Positions 1-12,300 of a DNA stretch of 64,000 nt are shown piece by piece. Numbering within the stretch: position 1 is the stretch's first letter; each line of letters starts with the position of its first letter. Made by a program: the position numbers and the translations under genes. Source of the DNA: Liolophura sinensis (Eukaryota; Mollusca; Polyplacophora; Chitonida; Chitonidae). The notes beneath the pieces are model-generated. The model saw nothing but the letters and a program-made list of their open reading frames with translations, was not told the origin of the DNA and did no database searches. The stretch lies in contig NW_027018172.1 in NCBI RefSeq assembly GCF_032854445.1, positions 1-64,000 on the forward strand, written 5' to 3'.

Positions 1-521
1 CACAGCAAATGTCTTACTTCTAAGTCGAAGACAAACTCAATGTCTTTATCTACATGTAGAAAAACCACACCATTTGTATATAAAAAAACACAAGGTACTT
101 GATACAATCCGCTGTAAAAAGTACAATTGAACACTGACCCACATCAATTAGGTGCCAAAGGATGCGCAATTGGGCCAGGCATCTCCAGCTGTTGAAAAAT
201 TGCAAATTTCCTTGGTTTCCATGGAGTAAGAGCCGTTGCTGGGCACGTGATCTTGACATCATTGATTATTCATTTGTGGCTACAGCCAAAAGTATTGGTC
301 GGAGAGCAACGCGGTTTGCACCATTCGATTTCTCGTCACAAAATACGTCGGATTAGTCTCTTACCAGCAGCATTGGAACCAGTTTTTCCACTTTTGGATT
401 TTTTGCCTGGTCATTTTGCTAATTGAAATCGGCTGCATTAACTATGTACAAATCGCGACTGGTCATTACTATATTCAACTTTTCATTATAAGTTATGTGC
501 CCTTCGGTAGCCCAGACGACG
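1..521 (+). repeat. Partial first satellite monomer
   Basis: The window opens inside a monomer, just before the AGCAAATG word. The first junction at TCAAATC falls at 522. This copy has private features, including AATTAGGTG instead of AATAAGGTG near 148, and several one-base insertions near 380, 397 and 451. Confidence 0.95.
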
Positions 522-3500
522 TCAAATCTTTGGGCCCAAGCCCATTTAACTCACCCAACAAATGTCTTACTCTAAGTCGAAGACAAACTCAATGTCTTTA
601 TCTACATGTAGAAAAACCACACCATTTGTATACAAAAAAAACAAAAGGTACTTGATACAATCCGCTGTAAAAAGTACAATTGAACACTGACCCACATCAA
701 TAAGGTGCCAAAGGATGCGCAATTGGGCCAGGCATCTCCAGCTGTTGAAAAATTGCAAATTTCCTTGGTTTCCATGGAGTAAGAGCCGTTGCTGGGCACG
801 TGATCTGGACATTATTGATTATTCATTTGTGGCTACAGCCAAAAGTATTGGTCGGAGAGCAACGCGGTTTGCACCATTCGATTCTCGTCACAAAATATGT
901 CGGATTAGCCTCTTACCAGCAGCATTGGAACAGTTCTTCTACTTTTGGATTTTTGCCTGGTCATTTTGCGAATTGAAATCGGCTACATTAACTATGTACA
1001 ATCGCGACTGGTCATTACTATATTCAACTTTTCATTATAAGTTATGTGCCCTCGGTAGCCCAGACGACGTCAAATCTTTGGGCCAAGCCCATTTAACTCA
1101 CCCAGCAAATGTCTTACTTCTAAGTCGAAGACAAACTCAATGTCTTTATCTACATGCAGAAAAACCACACCATTTGTATATAAAAAAAACACAAGGTACT
1201 TGATACAATCCCGCTGTAAAAAAGTACAATTGATCACTGACCCACATCAATAAGGTGCCAAAGGATGTGCAATTTGGGCCAGGCATCTCCAGCTGTTGAA
1301 AAATTGCAAATTTCCTTGGTTTCCATGGAGTAGAGCCGTTGCTGGGCACGTGATCTTGACATCATTGATTATTCACTTTGTGGCTACAGCCAAAAGTATT
1401 GGTCGGAGAGCAACGCGGTTTGTACCATTCGATTCTCGTCACAAAATACGTCGGATTAGCCTCTTACCAGCAGCATTGGAACAGTTTTTCCACTTTTGGA
1501 TTTTGCCTGGTCATTCTGCGAATTGAAATCGGCTACATTAACTATGTACAATCGCGACTGGTCATTACTATATTCAACATTTCATTATAAGTTATGTGCC
1601 CTTCGGTAGCCCAGACGACGTCAAATCTTTGGGCCAAGCCCATTTAACTCACCCAGCAAATGTCTTACTTCTAAGTCGAAGACAAACTCAATGTCTTTAT
1701 CTACATGTAGAAAAACCACACCATTTGTATATAAAAAAAAACACAAGGTACTTGATACAATCCGCTGTAAAAAGTACAATTGAACACTGACCCACATCAA
1801 TAAGGTGCCAAAGGATGCGCAATTGGGCCAGGCATCTCCAGCTGTTGAAAAATTGCAAATTTCCTTGGTTTCCATGGAGTAAGAGCCGTTGCTGGGCACG
1901 TGATCTTGACATCATTGATTATTCATTTGTGGCTACAGCCAAAAGTATTGGTCGGAGAGCAACGCGGTTTGCACCATTCGATTTCTCGTCACAAAATACG
2001 TCGGATTAGCCTCTTACCAGCAGCATTGGAACAGTTTTTCCACTTTTGGATTTTTGCCTGGTCATTTTGCTAATTGAAATTGGCTGCATTAACAATGTAC
2101 AATCGCGACTGGTCATTACTATATTCAACTTTTCATTATAAGTTATGTGCCCTTCGGTAGCCCAGACGACGTCAAATCTTTGGGCCAAGCCCATTTAACT
2201 CACCCAACAAATGTCTTACTTCTAAGTCGAAGACAAACTCAATGTCTTTATCTACATGTAGAAAAACCACACCATTTGTATACAAAAAAAACAAAAGGTA
2301 CTTGATACAATCCGCTGTAAAAAGTACAATTGAACACTGACCCACATCAATAAGGTGCCAAAGGATGCGCAATTGGGCCAGGCATCTCCAGCTGTTGAAA
2401 AATTGCAAATTTCCTTGGTTTCCATGGAGTAAGAGCCGTTGCTGGGCACGTGATCTTGACATCATTGATTATTCATTTGTGGCTACAGCCAAAAGTATTG
2501 GTCGGAGAGCAACGCGGTTTGCACCATTCGATTTCTCGTCACAAAATATGTCGGATTAGCCTCTTACCAGCAGCATTGGAACAGTTCTTCTACTTTTGGA
2601 TTTTTGCCTGGTCATTTTGCGAATTGAAATCGGCTACATTAACTATGTACAATCGCGACTGGTCATTACTATATTCAACTTTTCATTATAAGTTCTGTGC
2701 CCTTCGGTAGCCCAGACGACGTCAAATCTTTGGGCCAAGCCCATTTAACTCACCCAGCAAATGTCTTACTTCTAAGTCGAAGACAAACTCAATGTCTTTA
2801 TCTACATGTAGAAAAACCACACTATATAAAAAAAACACAAGGTACTTGATACAATCCGCTGTAAAAAGTACAATTGAACACTGACCCACATCAATAAGGT
2901 GCCAAAGGATGCGCAATTGGGCCAGGCATCTCCAGCTGTTGAAAAATTGCAAATTTCCTTGGTTTCCATGGAGTAAGAGCCGTTGCTGGGGCACGTGATC
3001 TTGACATCATTGATTATTCATTTGTGGCTACAGCCAAAAGTATTGGTCGGAGAGCAACGCGGTTTGCAACCATTCGATTTCTCGTCACAAAATACGTCGG
3101 ATTAGCCTCTTACCAGCAGCATTGGAACAGTTTTTCCACTTTTGGATTTTTGCCTGGTCTTTTTGCTAATTGAAATCGGCTACATTAACTATGTACAATC
3201 GCGACTGGTCATTACTATATTCAACATTTCATTATAAGTTATGTGCCCTTCGGTAGCCAGACGACGTCAAATCTTTGGGCCAAGGCCCATTTAACTCACC
3301 CAACAAAATGTCTTACTTCTAAGTCGAAGACAAACTCAATGTCTTTATCTACATGTAGAAAAAACCACACCATTTGTATATAAAAAAAACAAAAGGTACT
3401 TGATACAATCCGCTGTAAAAAGTACAATTGAACACTGACCCACATCAATAAGGTGCCAAAGGATGGCGCAATTGGGCCAGGCATCTCCAGCTGTTGAAAA

Positions 3501-4195
3501 ATTGCAAATTTCCTTGGTTTCCATGGAGTAAGAGCCGTTGCTGGGCACGTGATCTTGACATCATTGATTATTCATTTGTGGCTACAGCCAAAAGTATTGG
3601 TCGGAGAGCAACGCGGTTTGCACCATTCGATTTCTCGTCACAAAATACGTCGGATTAGCATCTTACCAGCAGCATTGGAACAGTTTTTCCACTTTTGGAT
3701 TTTTGCCTGGTCATTTTGCTAATTGAAATCGGCTACATTAACTATGTACAATCGCGACTGGTCATTACTATATTCAACATTTCATTATAAGTTATGTGCC
3801 CCTTCGGTAGCCCCAGACGACGTCAAATCTTTGGGCCAAGCCCATTTAACTCACCCAGCAAATGTCTTACTTCTAAGACAAAGACAAACTCAATGTCTTT
3901 ATCTACATGTAGAAAAACCACACCATTTGTATATAAAAAAAACAAAAGGTACTTGATACAATCCGCTGTAAAAAGTACAATTGAACACTGACCCACATCA
4001 ATAAGGTGCCAAAGGATGGCGCAATTGGGCCAGGCATCTCCAGCTGTTGAAAAATTGCAAATTTCCTTGTTTCCATGGAGTAAGAGCCGTTGCTGGGCAC
4101 GTGATCTTGACATTGATCATTCATTTGTGGCTACAGCCAAAAGTATTGGTCGGAGAGCAACGCGGTTTCCACCATTCGATTTCTCGTCAACAAAA
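380..4195. other. Cluster of one-base indels (probable assembly or read error)
   Basis: About 25 one-base insertions or deletions relative to the consensus lie in this stretch, mostly in homopolymers. Examples: GGAACCAG (380), extra A near 453, extra C near 535, GATTCTCG for GATTTCTCG (880, 1430), CCCTCGG (1050), GAGTAGAG (1328), extra G near 2989, GCAACC near 3067, GGATGGCG (3463, 4016), CGTCAACAA (4187). There is also a 6-bp loss near 2827. The matching copy at 9.3-13.6 kb lacks them. Confidence 0.75.
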
Positions 4196-6299
4196 TACGT
4201 CGGATTAGTCTCTTACCAGCAGTATTGGAACAGTTTTTCCACTTTTGGATTTTTGCCTGGTCTTTTTGCGAATTGAAATCGGCTACATTAACTATGTACA
4301 ATCGCGACTGGTCATTACTATATTCAACTTTTCATTATAAGTTATGTGCCCTTCGGTAGCCCAGACGACGTCAAATCTTTGGGTCAAGCCCATTTAACTC
4401 ACCCAACAAATGTCTTACTTCTAAGTCGAAGACAAACTCAATGTCTTCATCTACATGTAGAAAAACCACACCATTTGTATTTAAAAAAACACAAGGTACT
4501 TGATACAATCCGCTGTAAAAAGTACAATTGAACACTGACCCACATCAATAAGGTGCCAAAAGATGCGCAATTGGGCCAGGCATCTCCAGCTGTTGAAAAA
4601 TTGCAAATTTCCTTGGTTTCCATGGAGTAAGAGCCGTTGCTGGGCACGTGATCTTGACATCATTGATTATTCATTTGTGGCTACAGCCAAAAGTATTGGT
4701 CGGAGAGCAACGCGGTTTGCACCATTCGATTTCTCGTCACAAAATACGTCGGATTAGCATCTTATCAACAGCATTGGAACAGTTTTTCTACTTTTGCATT
4801 TTTGCCTGGTCTTTTTGCGAATTGAAATCGGCTACATTAACTATGTACAATCGCGACTGGTCATTACTACATTCAACATTTCATTATAAGTTATGTGCCC
4901 TTCGGTAGCCCAGACGACGTCAAATCTTTGGGCCAAGCCCATTTAACTCACTCAGCAAATGTCTTACTTCTAAGTCGAAGACAAACTCAATGTCTTTATC
5001 TACATGTAGAAAAACCACACCATTTGTATATAAAAAAAACACAAGGTACTTGATACAATCCGCTGTAAAAAGTACAATTGAACACTGACCCACATCAATA
5101 AGGTGCCAAAGGATGCGCAATTGGGCCAGGCATCTCCAGCTGTTGAAAAATTGCAAATTTCCTTGGTTTCCATGGAGTAAGAGCCGTTGCTGGGCACGTG
5201 ATCTTGACATTATTGATTATTCACTTGTGGCTACAGCCAAAAGTATTGGTCGGAGAGCAACGCGGTTTGCACCATTCGATTTCTCGTCACAAAATACGTC
5301 GGATTAGTCTCTTACCAGCAGCATTGGAACAGTTTTTCCACTTTTGGATTTTTGCCTCGTCTTTTTGCTAATTGAAATCGGCTACATTAACTATGTACAA
5401 TCGCGACTGGTCATTACTATATTCAACATTTCATTATAAGTTATGTGCCCTTCGGTAGCCCAGACGACGTCAAATCTTTGGGCCAAGCCCATTTAACTCA
5501 CCCAACAAATGTCTTACTTCTAAGTAGAAGACAAACTCAATGTCTTTATCTACATGTAGAAAAACCACACCATTTGTATGTAAAAAAAACAAAAGGTACT
5601 TGATACAATCCGCTGTAAAAAGTACAATTGAACACTGACCCACATCAATAAGGTGCCAAAGGATGCGCAATTGGGCCAGGCATCTCCAGCTGTTGAAAAA
5701 TTGCAAATTTCCTTGGTTTCCATGGAGTAAGAGCCGTTGCTGGGCACGTGATCTTGACATCATTGATTATTCATTTGTGGCTACAGCCAAAAGTATTGGT
5801 CGGAGAGCAACGCGGTTTGCACCATTCGATTTCTCGTCACAAAATACGTCGGATTAGCCTCTTACCAGCAGCATTGGAACAGTTTTTCTACTTTTGGATT
5901 TTTGCCTGGTCTTTTTGCGAATTGAAATCGGCTACATTAACTATGTACAATCGCGACTGGTCATTACTATATTCAACTTTTCATTATAAGTTATGTGCCC
6001 TTCGGTAGCCCAGACGACGTCAAATCTTTGGGCCAAGCCCATTTAACTCACCCAGCAAATGTCTTACTTCTAAGTCGAAGACAAACTCAATGTCTTTATC
6101 TACATGTAGAAAAACCACACCATTTGTATATAAAAAAACACAAGGTACTTGATACAATCCGCTGTAAAAAGTACAATTGAACACTGACCCACATCAATAA
6201 GGTGCCAAAGGATGCGCAATTGGGCCAGGCATCTCCAGCTGTTGAAAAATTGCAAATTTCCTTGGTTTCCATGGAGTAAGAGCCGTTGCTGGGCACGTG

Positions 6300-9200
6300 A
6301 TCTTGACATCATTGATTATTCACTTGTGGCTACAGCCAAAAGTATTGGTCGGAGAGCAACGCGGTTTGCACCATTCGATTTCTCGTCACAAAATACGTCG
6401 GATTAGCCTCTTACCAGCAGCATTGGAACAGTTTTTCTACTTTTGGATTTTTGCCTGGTCTTTTTGCGAATTGAAATCGGCTACATTAACTATGTACAAT
6501 CGCGACTGGTCATTACTATATTCAACTTTTCATTATAAGTTATGTGCCCTTCGGTAGCCCAGACGACGTCAAATCTTTGGGCCAAGCCCATTTAACTCAC
6601 CCAGCAAATGTCTTACTTCTAAGTCGAAGACAAACTCAATGTCTTTATCTACATGTAGAAAAACCACACCATTTGTATATAAAAAAAACACAAGGTACTT
6701 GATACAATCCGCTGTAAAAAGTGCAATTGAACACTGACCCACATCAATAAGGTGCCAAAGGATGCCCAATTGGGCCAGGCATCTCCAGCTGTTGAAAAAT
6801 TGCAAATTTCCTTGGTTTCCATGGAGTAAGAGCCGTTGCTGGGCACGTGATCTTGACATCATTGATTATTCATTTGTGGCTACAGCCAAAAGTATTGGTC
6901 GGAGAGCAACGCGGTTTGCACCATTCGATTTCTTGTCACAAAATACGTCGGATTAGCCTCTTACCAGCAGCATTGGAACAGTTTTTCTACTTTTGGATTT
7001 TTGCCTGGTCTTTTTGCTAATTGAAATCGGCTGCATTAACTATGTACAATCGCGACTGGTCATTACTATATTCAACTTTTCATTATAAGTTATGTGCCCT
7101 TCGGTAGCCCAGACGACGTCAAATCTTTGGGCCAAGCCCATTTAACTCACCCAACAAATGTCTTACTTCTAAGTCGAAGACAAACTCAATGTCTTTATCT
7201 ACATGTAGAAAAACCACACCATTTGTATATAAAAAAAAACAAAAGGTACTTGATACAATCCGCTGTAAAAAGTACAATTGAACACTGACCCACATCAATA
7301 AGGTGCCAAAGGATGCGCAATTGGGCCAGGCATCTCCAGCTGTTGAAAAATTGCAAATTTCCTTGGTTTCCATGGAGTAAGAGCCGTTGCTGGGCACGTG
7401 ATCTTGACATTGAATATTCATTTGTGGCTACAGCCAAAAGTATTGGTCGGAGAGCAACGCGGTTTGCACCATTCGATTTCTCGTCACAAAATACGTCGGA
7501 TTAGCCTCTTACCAGCAGTATTGGAACAGTTTTTCCACTTTTGGATTTTTGCCTGGTCTTTTTGCGAATTGAAATCGGCTACATTAACTATGTACAATCG
7601 CGACTGGTCATTACTATATTCAACTTTTCATTATAAGTTATGTGCCCTTCGGTAGCCCAGACGACGTCAAATCTTTGGGTCAAGCCCATTTAACTCACCC
7701 AACAAATGTCTTACTTCTAAGTCGAAGACAAACTCAATGTCTTCATCTACATGTAGAAAAACCACACCATTTGTATTTAAAAAAACACAAGGTACTTGAT
7801 ACAATCCGCTGTAAAAAGTACAATTGAACACTGACCCACATCAATAAGGTGCCAAAAGATGCGCAATTGGGCCAGGCATCTCCAGCTGTTGAAAAATTGC
7901 AAATTTCTATGGTTTCCATGGAGTAAGAGCCGTTGCTGGGCACGTGATCTTGACATCATTGATTATTCATTTGTGGCTACAGCCAAAAGTATTGGTCGGA
8001 GAGCAACGCGGTTTGCACCATTCGATTTCTCGTCACAAAATATGTCGGATTAGCCTCTTACCAGCAGCATTGGAACAGTTCTTCTACTTTCGGATTTTTG
8101 CCTGGTCATTTTGCGAATTGAAATCGGCTACATTAACTATGTACAATCGCGACTGGTCATTACTATATTCAACTTTTCATTATAAGTTATGTGCCCTTCG
8201 GTAGCCCAGACGACGTCAAATCTTTGGGCCAAGCCCATTTAACTCACCCAGCAAATGTCTTACTTCTAAGTCGAAGACAAACTCAATGTCTTTATCTACA
8301 TGCAGAAAAACCACACCATTTGTATATAAAAAAAACACAAGGTACTTGATACAATCCGCTGTAAAAAGTACAATTGAACACTGACCCACATCAATAAGGT
8401 GCCAAAGGATGCGCAATTGGGCCAGGCATCTCCAGCTGTTGAAAAATTGCAAATTTCCTTGGTTTCCATGGAGTAAGAGCCGTTGCTGGGCACGTGATCT
8501 TGACATCATTGATTATTCACTTGTGGCTACAGCCAAAAGTATTGGTCGGAGAGCAACGCGGTTTGTACCATTCGATTTCTCGTCACAAAATACGTCGGAT
8601 TAGCCTCTTACCAGCAGCATTGGAACAGTTTTTCCACTTTTGGATTTTTGCCTGGTCATTCTGCGAATTGAAATCGGCTACATTAACTATGTACAATCGC
8701 GACTGGTCATTACTATATTCAACTTTTCATTATAAGTTATGTGCCCTTCGGTAGCCCAGACGACGTCAAATCTTTGGGCCAAGCCCATTTAACTCACCCA
8801 ACAAATGTCTTACTTCTAAGTCGAAGACAAACTCAATGTCTTTATCTACATGTAGAAAAACCACACCATTTGTATATAAAAAAAACACAAGGTACTTGAT
8901 ACAATCCGCTGTAAAAAGTACAATTGAACACTGACCCACATCAATAAGGTGCCAAAGGATGCGCAATTGGGCCAGGCATCTCCAGCTGTTGAAAAATTGC
9001 AAATTTCCTTGGTTTCCATGGAGTAAGAGCCGTTGCTGGGCACGTGATCTTGACATCATTGATTATTCATTTGTGGCTACAGCCAAAAGTATTGGTCGGA
9101 GAGCAACGCGGTTTGCACCATTCGATTTCTCGTCACAAAATACGTCGGATTAGCCCCTTACCAGCAGCATTAGAACAGTTTTTCCACTTTTGGATTTTTG

Positions 9201-9345
9201 CCTAATCATTTTGCTAATTGAAATCGGCTACATTAACTATGTACAATCGCGACTGGTCATTACTATATTCAACATTTCATTATAAGTTATGTGCCCTTCG
9301 GTAGCCCAGACGACGTCAAATCTTTGGGCCAAGCCCATTTAACTC
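6300..9345 (+). repeat. Satellite segment between duplicated blocks
   Basis: About 5.5 monomers with no foreign insertion and no gene. It contains a monomer with a shortened TGACATTGAATATTC word near 7405 and the GGGTCAAGCC and TCTTCATC variants (7677, 7739) also found near 4380 and 13724. One monomer carries TTCTTGTCAC at 6931, a change otherwise noticed only at 63042. It looks like an amplified neighbour of the flanking blocks rather than a distinct family. Confidence 0.8.
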
Positions 9346-12300
9346 ACCCAGCAAATGTCTTACTTCTAAGTCGAAGACAAACTCAATGTCTTTATCTACA
9401 TGTAGAAAAACCACACCATTTGTATATAAAAAAAACACAAGGTACTTGATACAATCCGCTGTAAAAAGTACAATTGAACACTGACCCACATCAATAAGGT
9501 GCCAAAGGATGCGCAATTGGGCCAGGCATCTCCAGCTGTTGAAAAATTGCAAATTTCCTTGGTTTCCATGGAGTAAGAGCCGTTGCTGGGCACGTGATCT
9601 TGACATCATTGATTATTCATTTGTGGCTACAGCCAAAAGTATTGGTCGGAGAGCAACGCGGTTTGCACCATTCGATTTCTCGTCACAAAATACGTCGGAT
9701 TAGTCTCTTACCAGCAGCATTGGAACAGTTTTTCCACTTTTGGATTTTTGCCTGGTCATTTTGCTAATTGAAATCGGCTGCATTAACTATGTACAATCGC
9801 GACTGGTCATTACTATATTCAACTTTTCATTATAAGTTATGTGCCCTTCGGTAGCCCAGACGACGTCAAATCTTTGGGCCAAGCCCATTTAACTCACCCA
9901 ACAAATGTCTTACTTCTAAGTCGAAGACAAACTCAATGTCTTTATCTACATGTAGAAAAACCACACCATTTGTATACAAAAAAAACAAAAGGTACTTGAT
10001 ACAATCCGCTGTAAAAAGTACAATTGAACACTGACCCACATCAATAAGGTGCCAAAGGATGCGCAATTGGGCCAGGCATCTCCAGCTGTTGAAAAATTGC
10101 AAATTTCCTTGGTTTCCATGGAGTAAGAGCCGTTGCTGGGCACGTGATCTTGACATCATTGATTATTCATTTGTGGCTACAGCCAAAAGTATTGGTCGGA
10201 GAGCAACGCGGTTTGCACCATTCGATTTCTCGTCACAAAATATGTCGGATTAGCCTCTTACCAGCAGCATTGGAACAGTTCTTCTACTTTTGGATTTTTG
10301 CCTGGTCATTTTGCGAATTGAAATCGGCTACATTAACTATGTACAATCGCGACTGGTCATTACTATATTCAACTTTTCATTATAAGTTATGTGCCCTTCG
10401 GTAGCCCAGACGACGTCAAATCTTTGGGCCAAGCCCATTTAACTCACCCAGCAAATGTCTTACTTCTAAGTCGAAGACAAACTCAATGTCTTTATCTACA
10501 TGCAGAAAAACCACACCATTTGTATATAAAAAAACACAAGGTACTTGATACAATCCGCTGTAAAAAGTACAATTGATCACTGACCCACATCAATAAGGTG
10601 CCAAAGGATGTGCAATTGGGCCAGGCATCTCCAGCTGTTGAAAAATTGCAAATTTCCTTGGTTTCCATGGAGTAAGAGCCGTTGCTGGGCACGTGATCTT
10701 GACATCATTGATTATTCACTTGTGGCTACAGCCAAAAGTATTGGTCGGAGAGCAACGCGGTTTGTACCATTCGATTTCTCGTCACAAAATACGTCGGATT
10801 AGCCTCTTACCAGCAGCATTGGAACAGTTTTTCCACTTTTGGATTTTTGCCTGGTCATTCTGCGAATTGAAATCGGCTACATTAACTATGTACAATCGCG
10901 ACTGGTCATTACTATATTCAACATTTCATTATAAGTTATGTGCCCTTCGGTAGCCCAGACGACGTCAAATCTTTGGGCCAAGCCCATTTAACTCACCCAG
11001 CAAATGTCTTACTTCTAAGTCGAAGACAAACTCAATGTCTTTATCTACATGTAGAAAAACCACACCATTTGTATATAAAAAAAAACACAAGGTACTTGAT
11101 ACAATCCGCTGTAAAAAGTACAATTGAACACTGACCCACATCAATAAGGTGCCAAAGGATGCGCAATTGGGCCAGGCATCTCCAGCTGTTGAAAAATTGC
11201 AAATTTCCTTGGTTTCCATGGAGTAAGAGCCGTTGCTGGGCACGTGATCTTGACATCATTGATTATTCATTTGTGGCTACAGCCAAAAGTATTGGTCGGA
11301 GAGCAACGCGGTTTGCACCATTCGATTTCTCGTCACAAAATACGTCGGATTAGCCTCTTACCAGCAGCATTGGAACAGTTTTTCCACTTTTGGATTTTTG
11401 CCTGGTCATTTTGCTAATTGAAATTGGCTGCATTAACAATGTACAATCGCGACTGGTCATTACTATATTCAACTTTTCATTATAAGTTATGTGCCCTTCG
11501 GTAGCCCAGACGACGTCAAATCTTTGGGCCAAGCCCATTTAACTCACCCAACAAATGTCTTACTTCTAAGTCGAAGACAAACTCAATGTCTTTATCTACA
11601 TGTAGAAAAACCACACCATTTGTATACAAAAAAAACAAAAGGTACTTGATACAATCCGCTGTAAAAAGTACAATTGAACACTGACCCACATCAATAAGGT
11701 GCCAAAGGATGCGCAATTGGGCCAGGCATCTCCAGCTGTTGAAAAATTGCAAATTTCCTTGGTTTCCATGGAGTAAGAGCCGTTGCTGGGCACGTGATCT
11801 TGACATCATTGATTATTCATTTGTGGCTACAGCCAAAAGTATTGGTCGGAGAGCAACGCGGTTTGCACCATTCGATTTCTCGTCACAAAATATGTCGGAT
11901 TAGCCTCTTACCAGCAGCATTGGAACAGTTCTTCTACTTTTGGATTTTTGCCTGGTCATTTTGCGAATTGAAATCGGCTACATTAACTATGTACAATCGC
12001 GACTGGTCATTACTATATTCAACTTTTCATTATAAGTTATGTGCCCTTCGGTAGCCCAGACGACGTCAAATCTTTGGGCCAAGCCCATTTAACTCACCCA
12101 GCAAATGTCTTACTTCTAAGTCGAAGACAAACTCAATGTCTTTATCTACATGTAGAAAAACCACACCATTTGTATATAAAAAAAACACAAGGTACTTGAT
12201 ACAATCCGCTGTAAAAAGTACAATTGAACACTGACCCACATCAATAAGGTGCCAAAGGATGCGCAATTGGGCCAGGCATCTCCAGCTGTTGAAAAATTGC

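Larger units (their letters stand above)
1..6300 (+). repeat. Satellite segment duplicated at about 9345-15650 (left copy)
   Basis: This run of about 11 monomers matches the segment near 9345-15650 at an offset of 9342-9345 bp (17 monomers). Rare variants appear in both in the same order: TACATGCAG (1152/10498), TTTGTACC (1419/10762), ATTAACAATG (2088/11434), TAAGACAAAG (3874/13217), CATTGATCATTC (4110/13455), GGGTCAAGCC (4381/13723), TCTTCATC (4443/13785), TTATCAACAG (4762/14104), TTTTGCATTT (4793/14135), ACTCAGC (4950/14292), GCCTCGTC (5355/14697) and AAGTAGAAG (5522/14864). The offset drifts because this left copy has many one-base indels before 4.3 kb. Right boundary is approximate: beyond about 6.5 kb the variants no longer correspond. 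Confidence 0.88.

Noticed and set aside
715-1203. A 162-codon open frame on the plus strand, the longest in the window
   Set aside because: It exists only because one-base deletions (GATTCTCG near 880 and CCCTCGG near 1050) in the indel-rich left edge join frames that are separately closed in other monomers. Clean copies lack it and the product has no recognisable domain.
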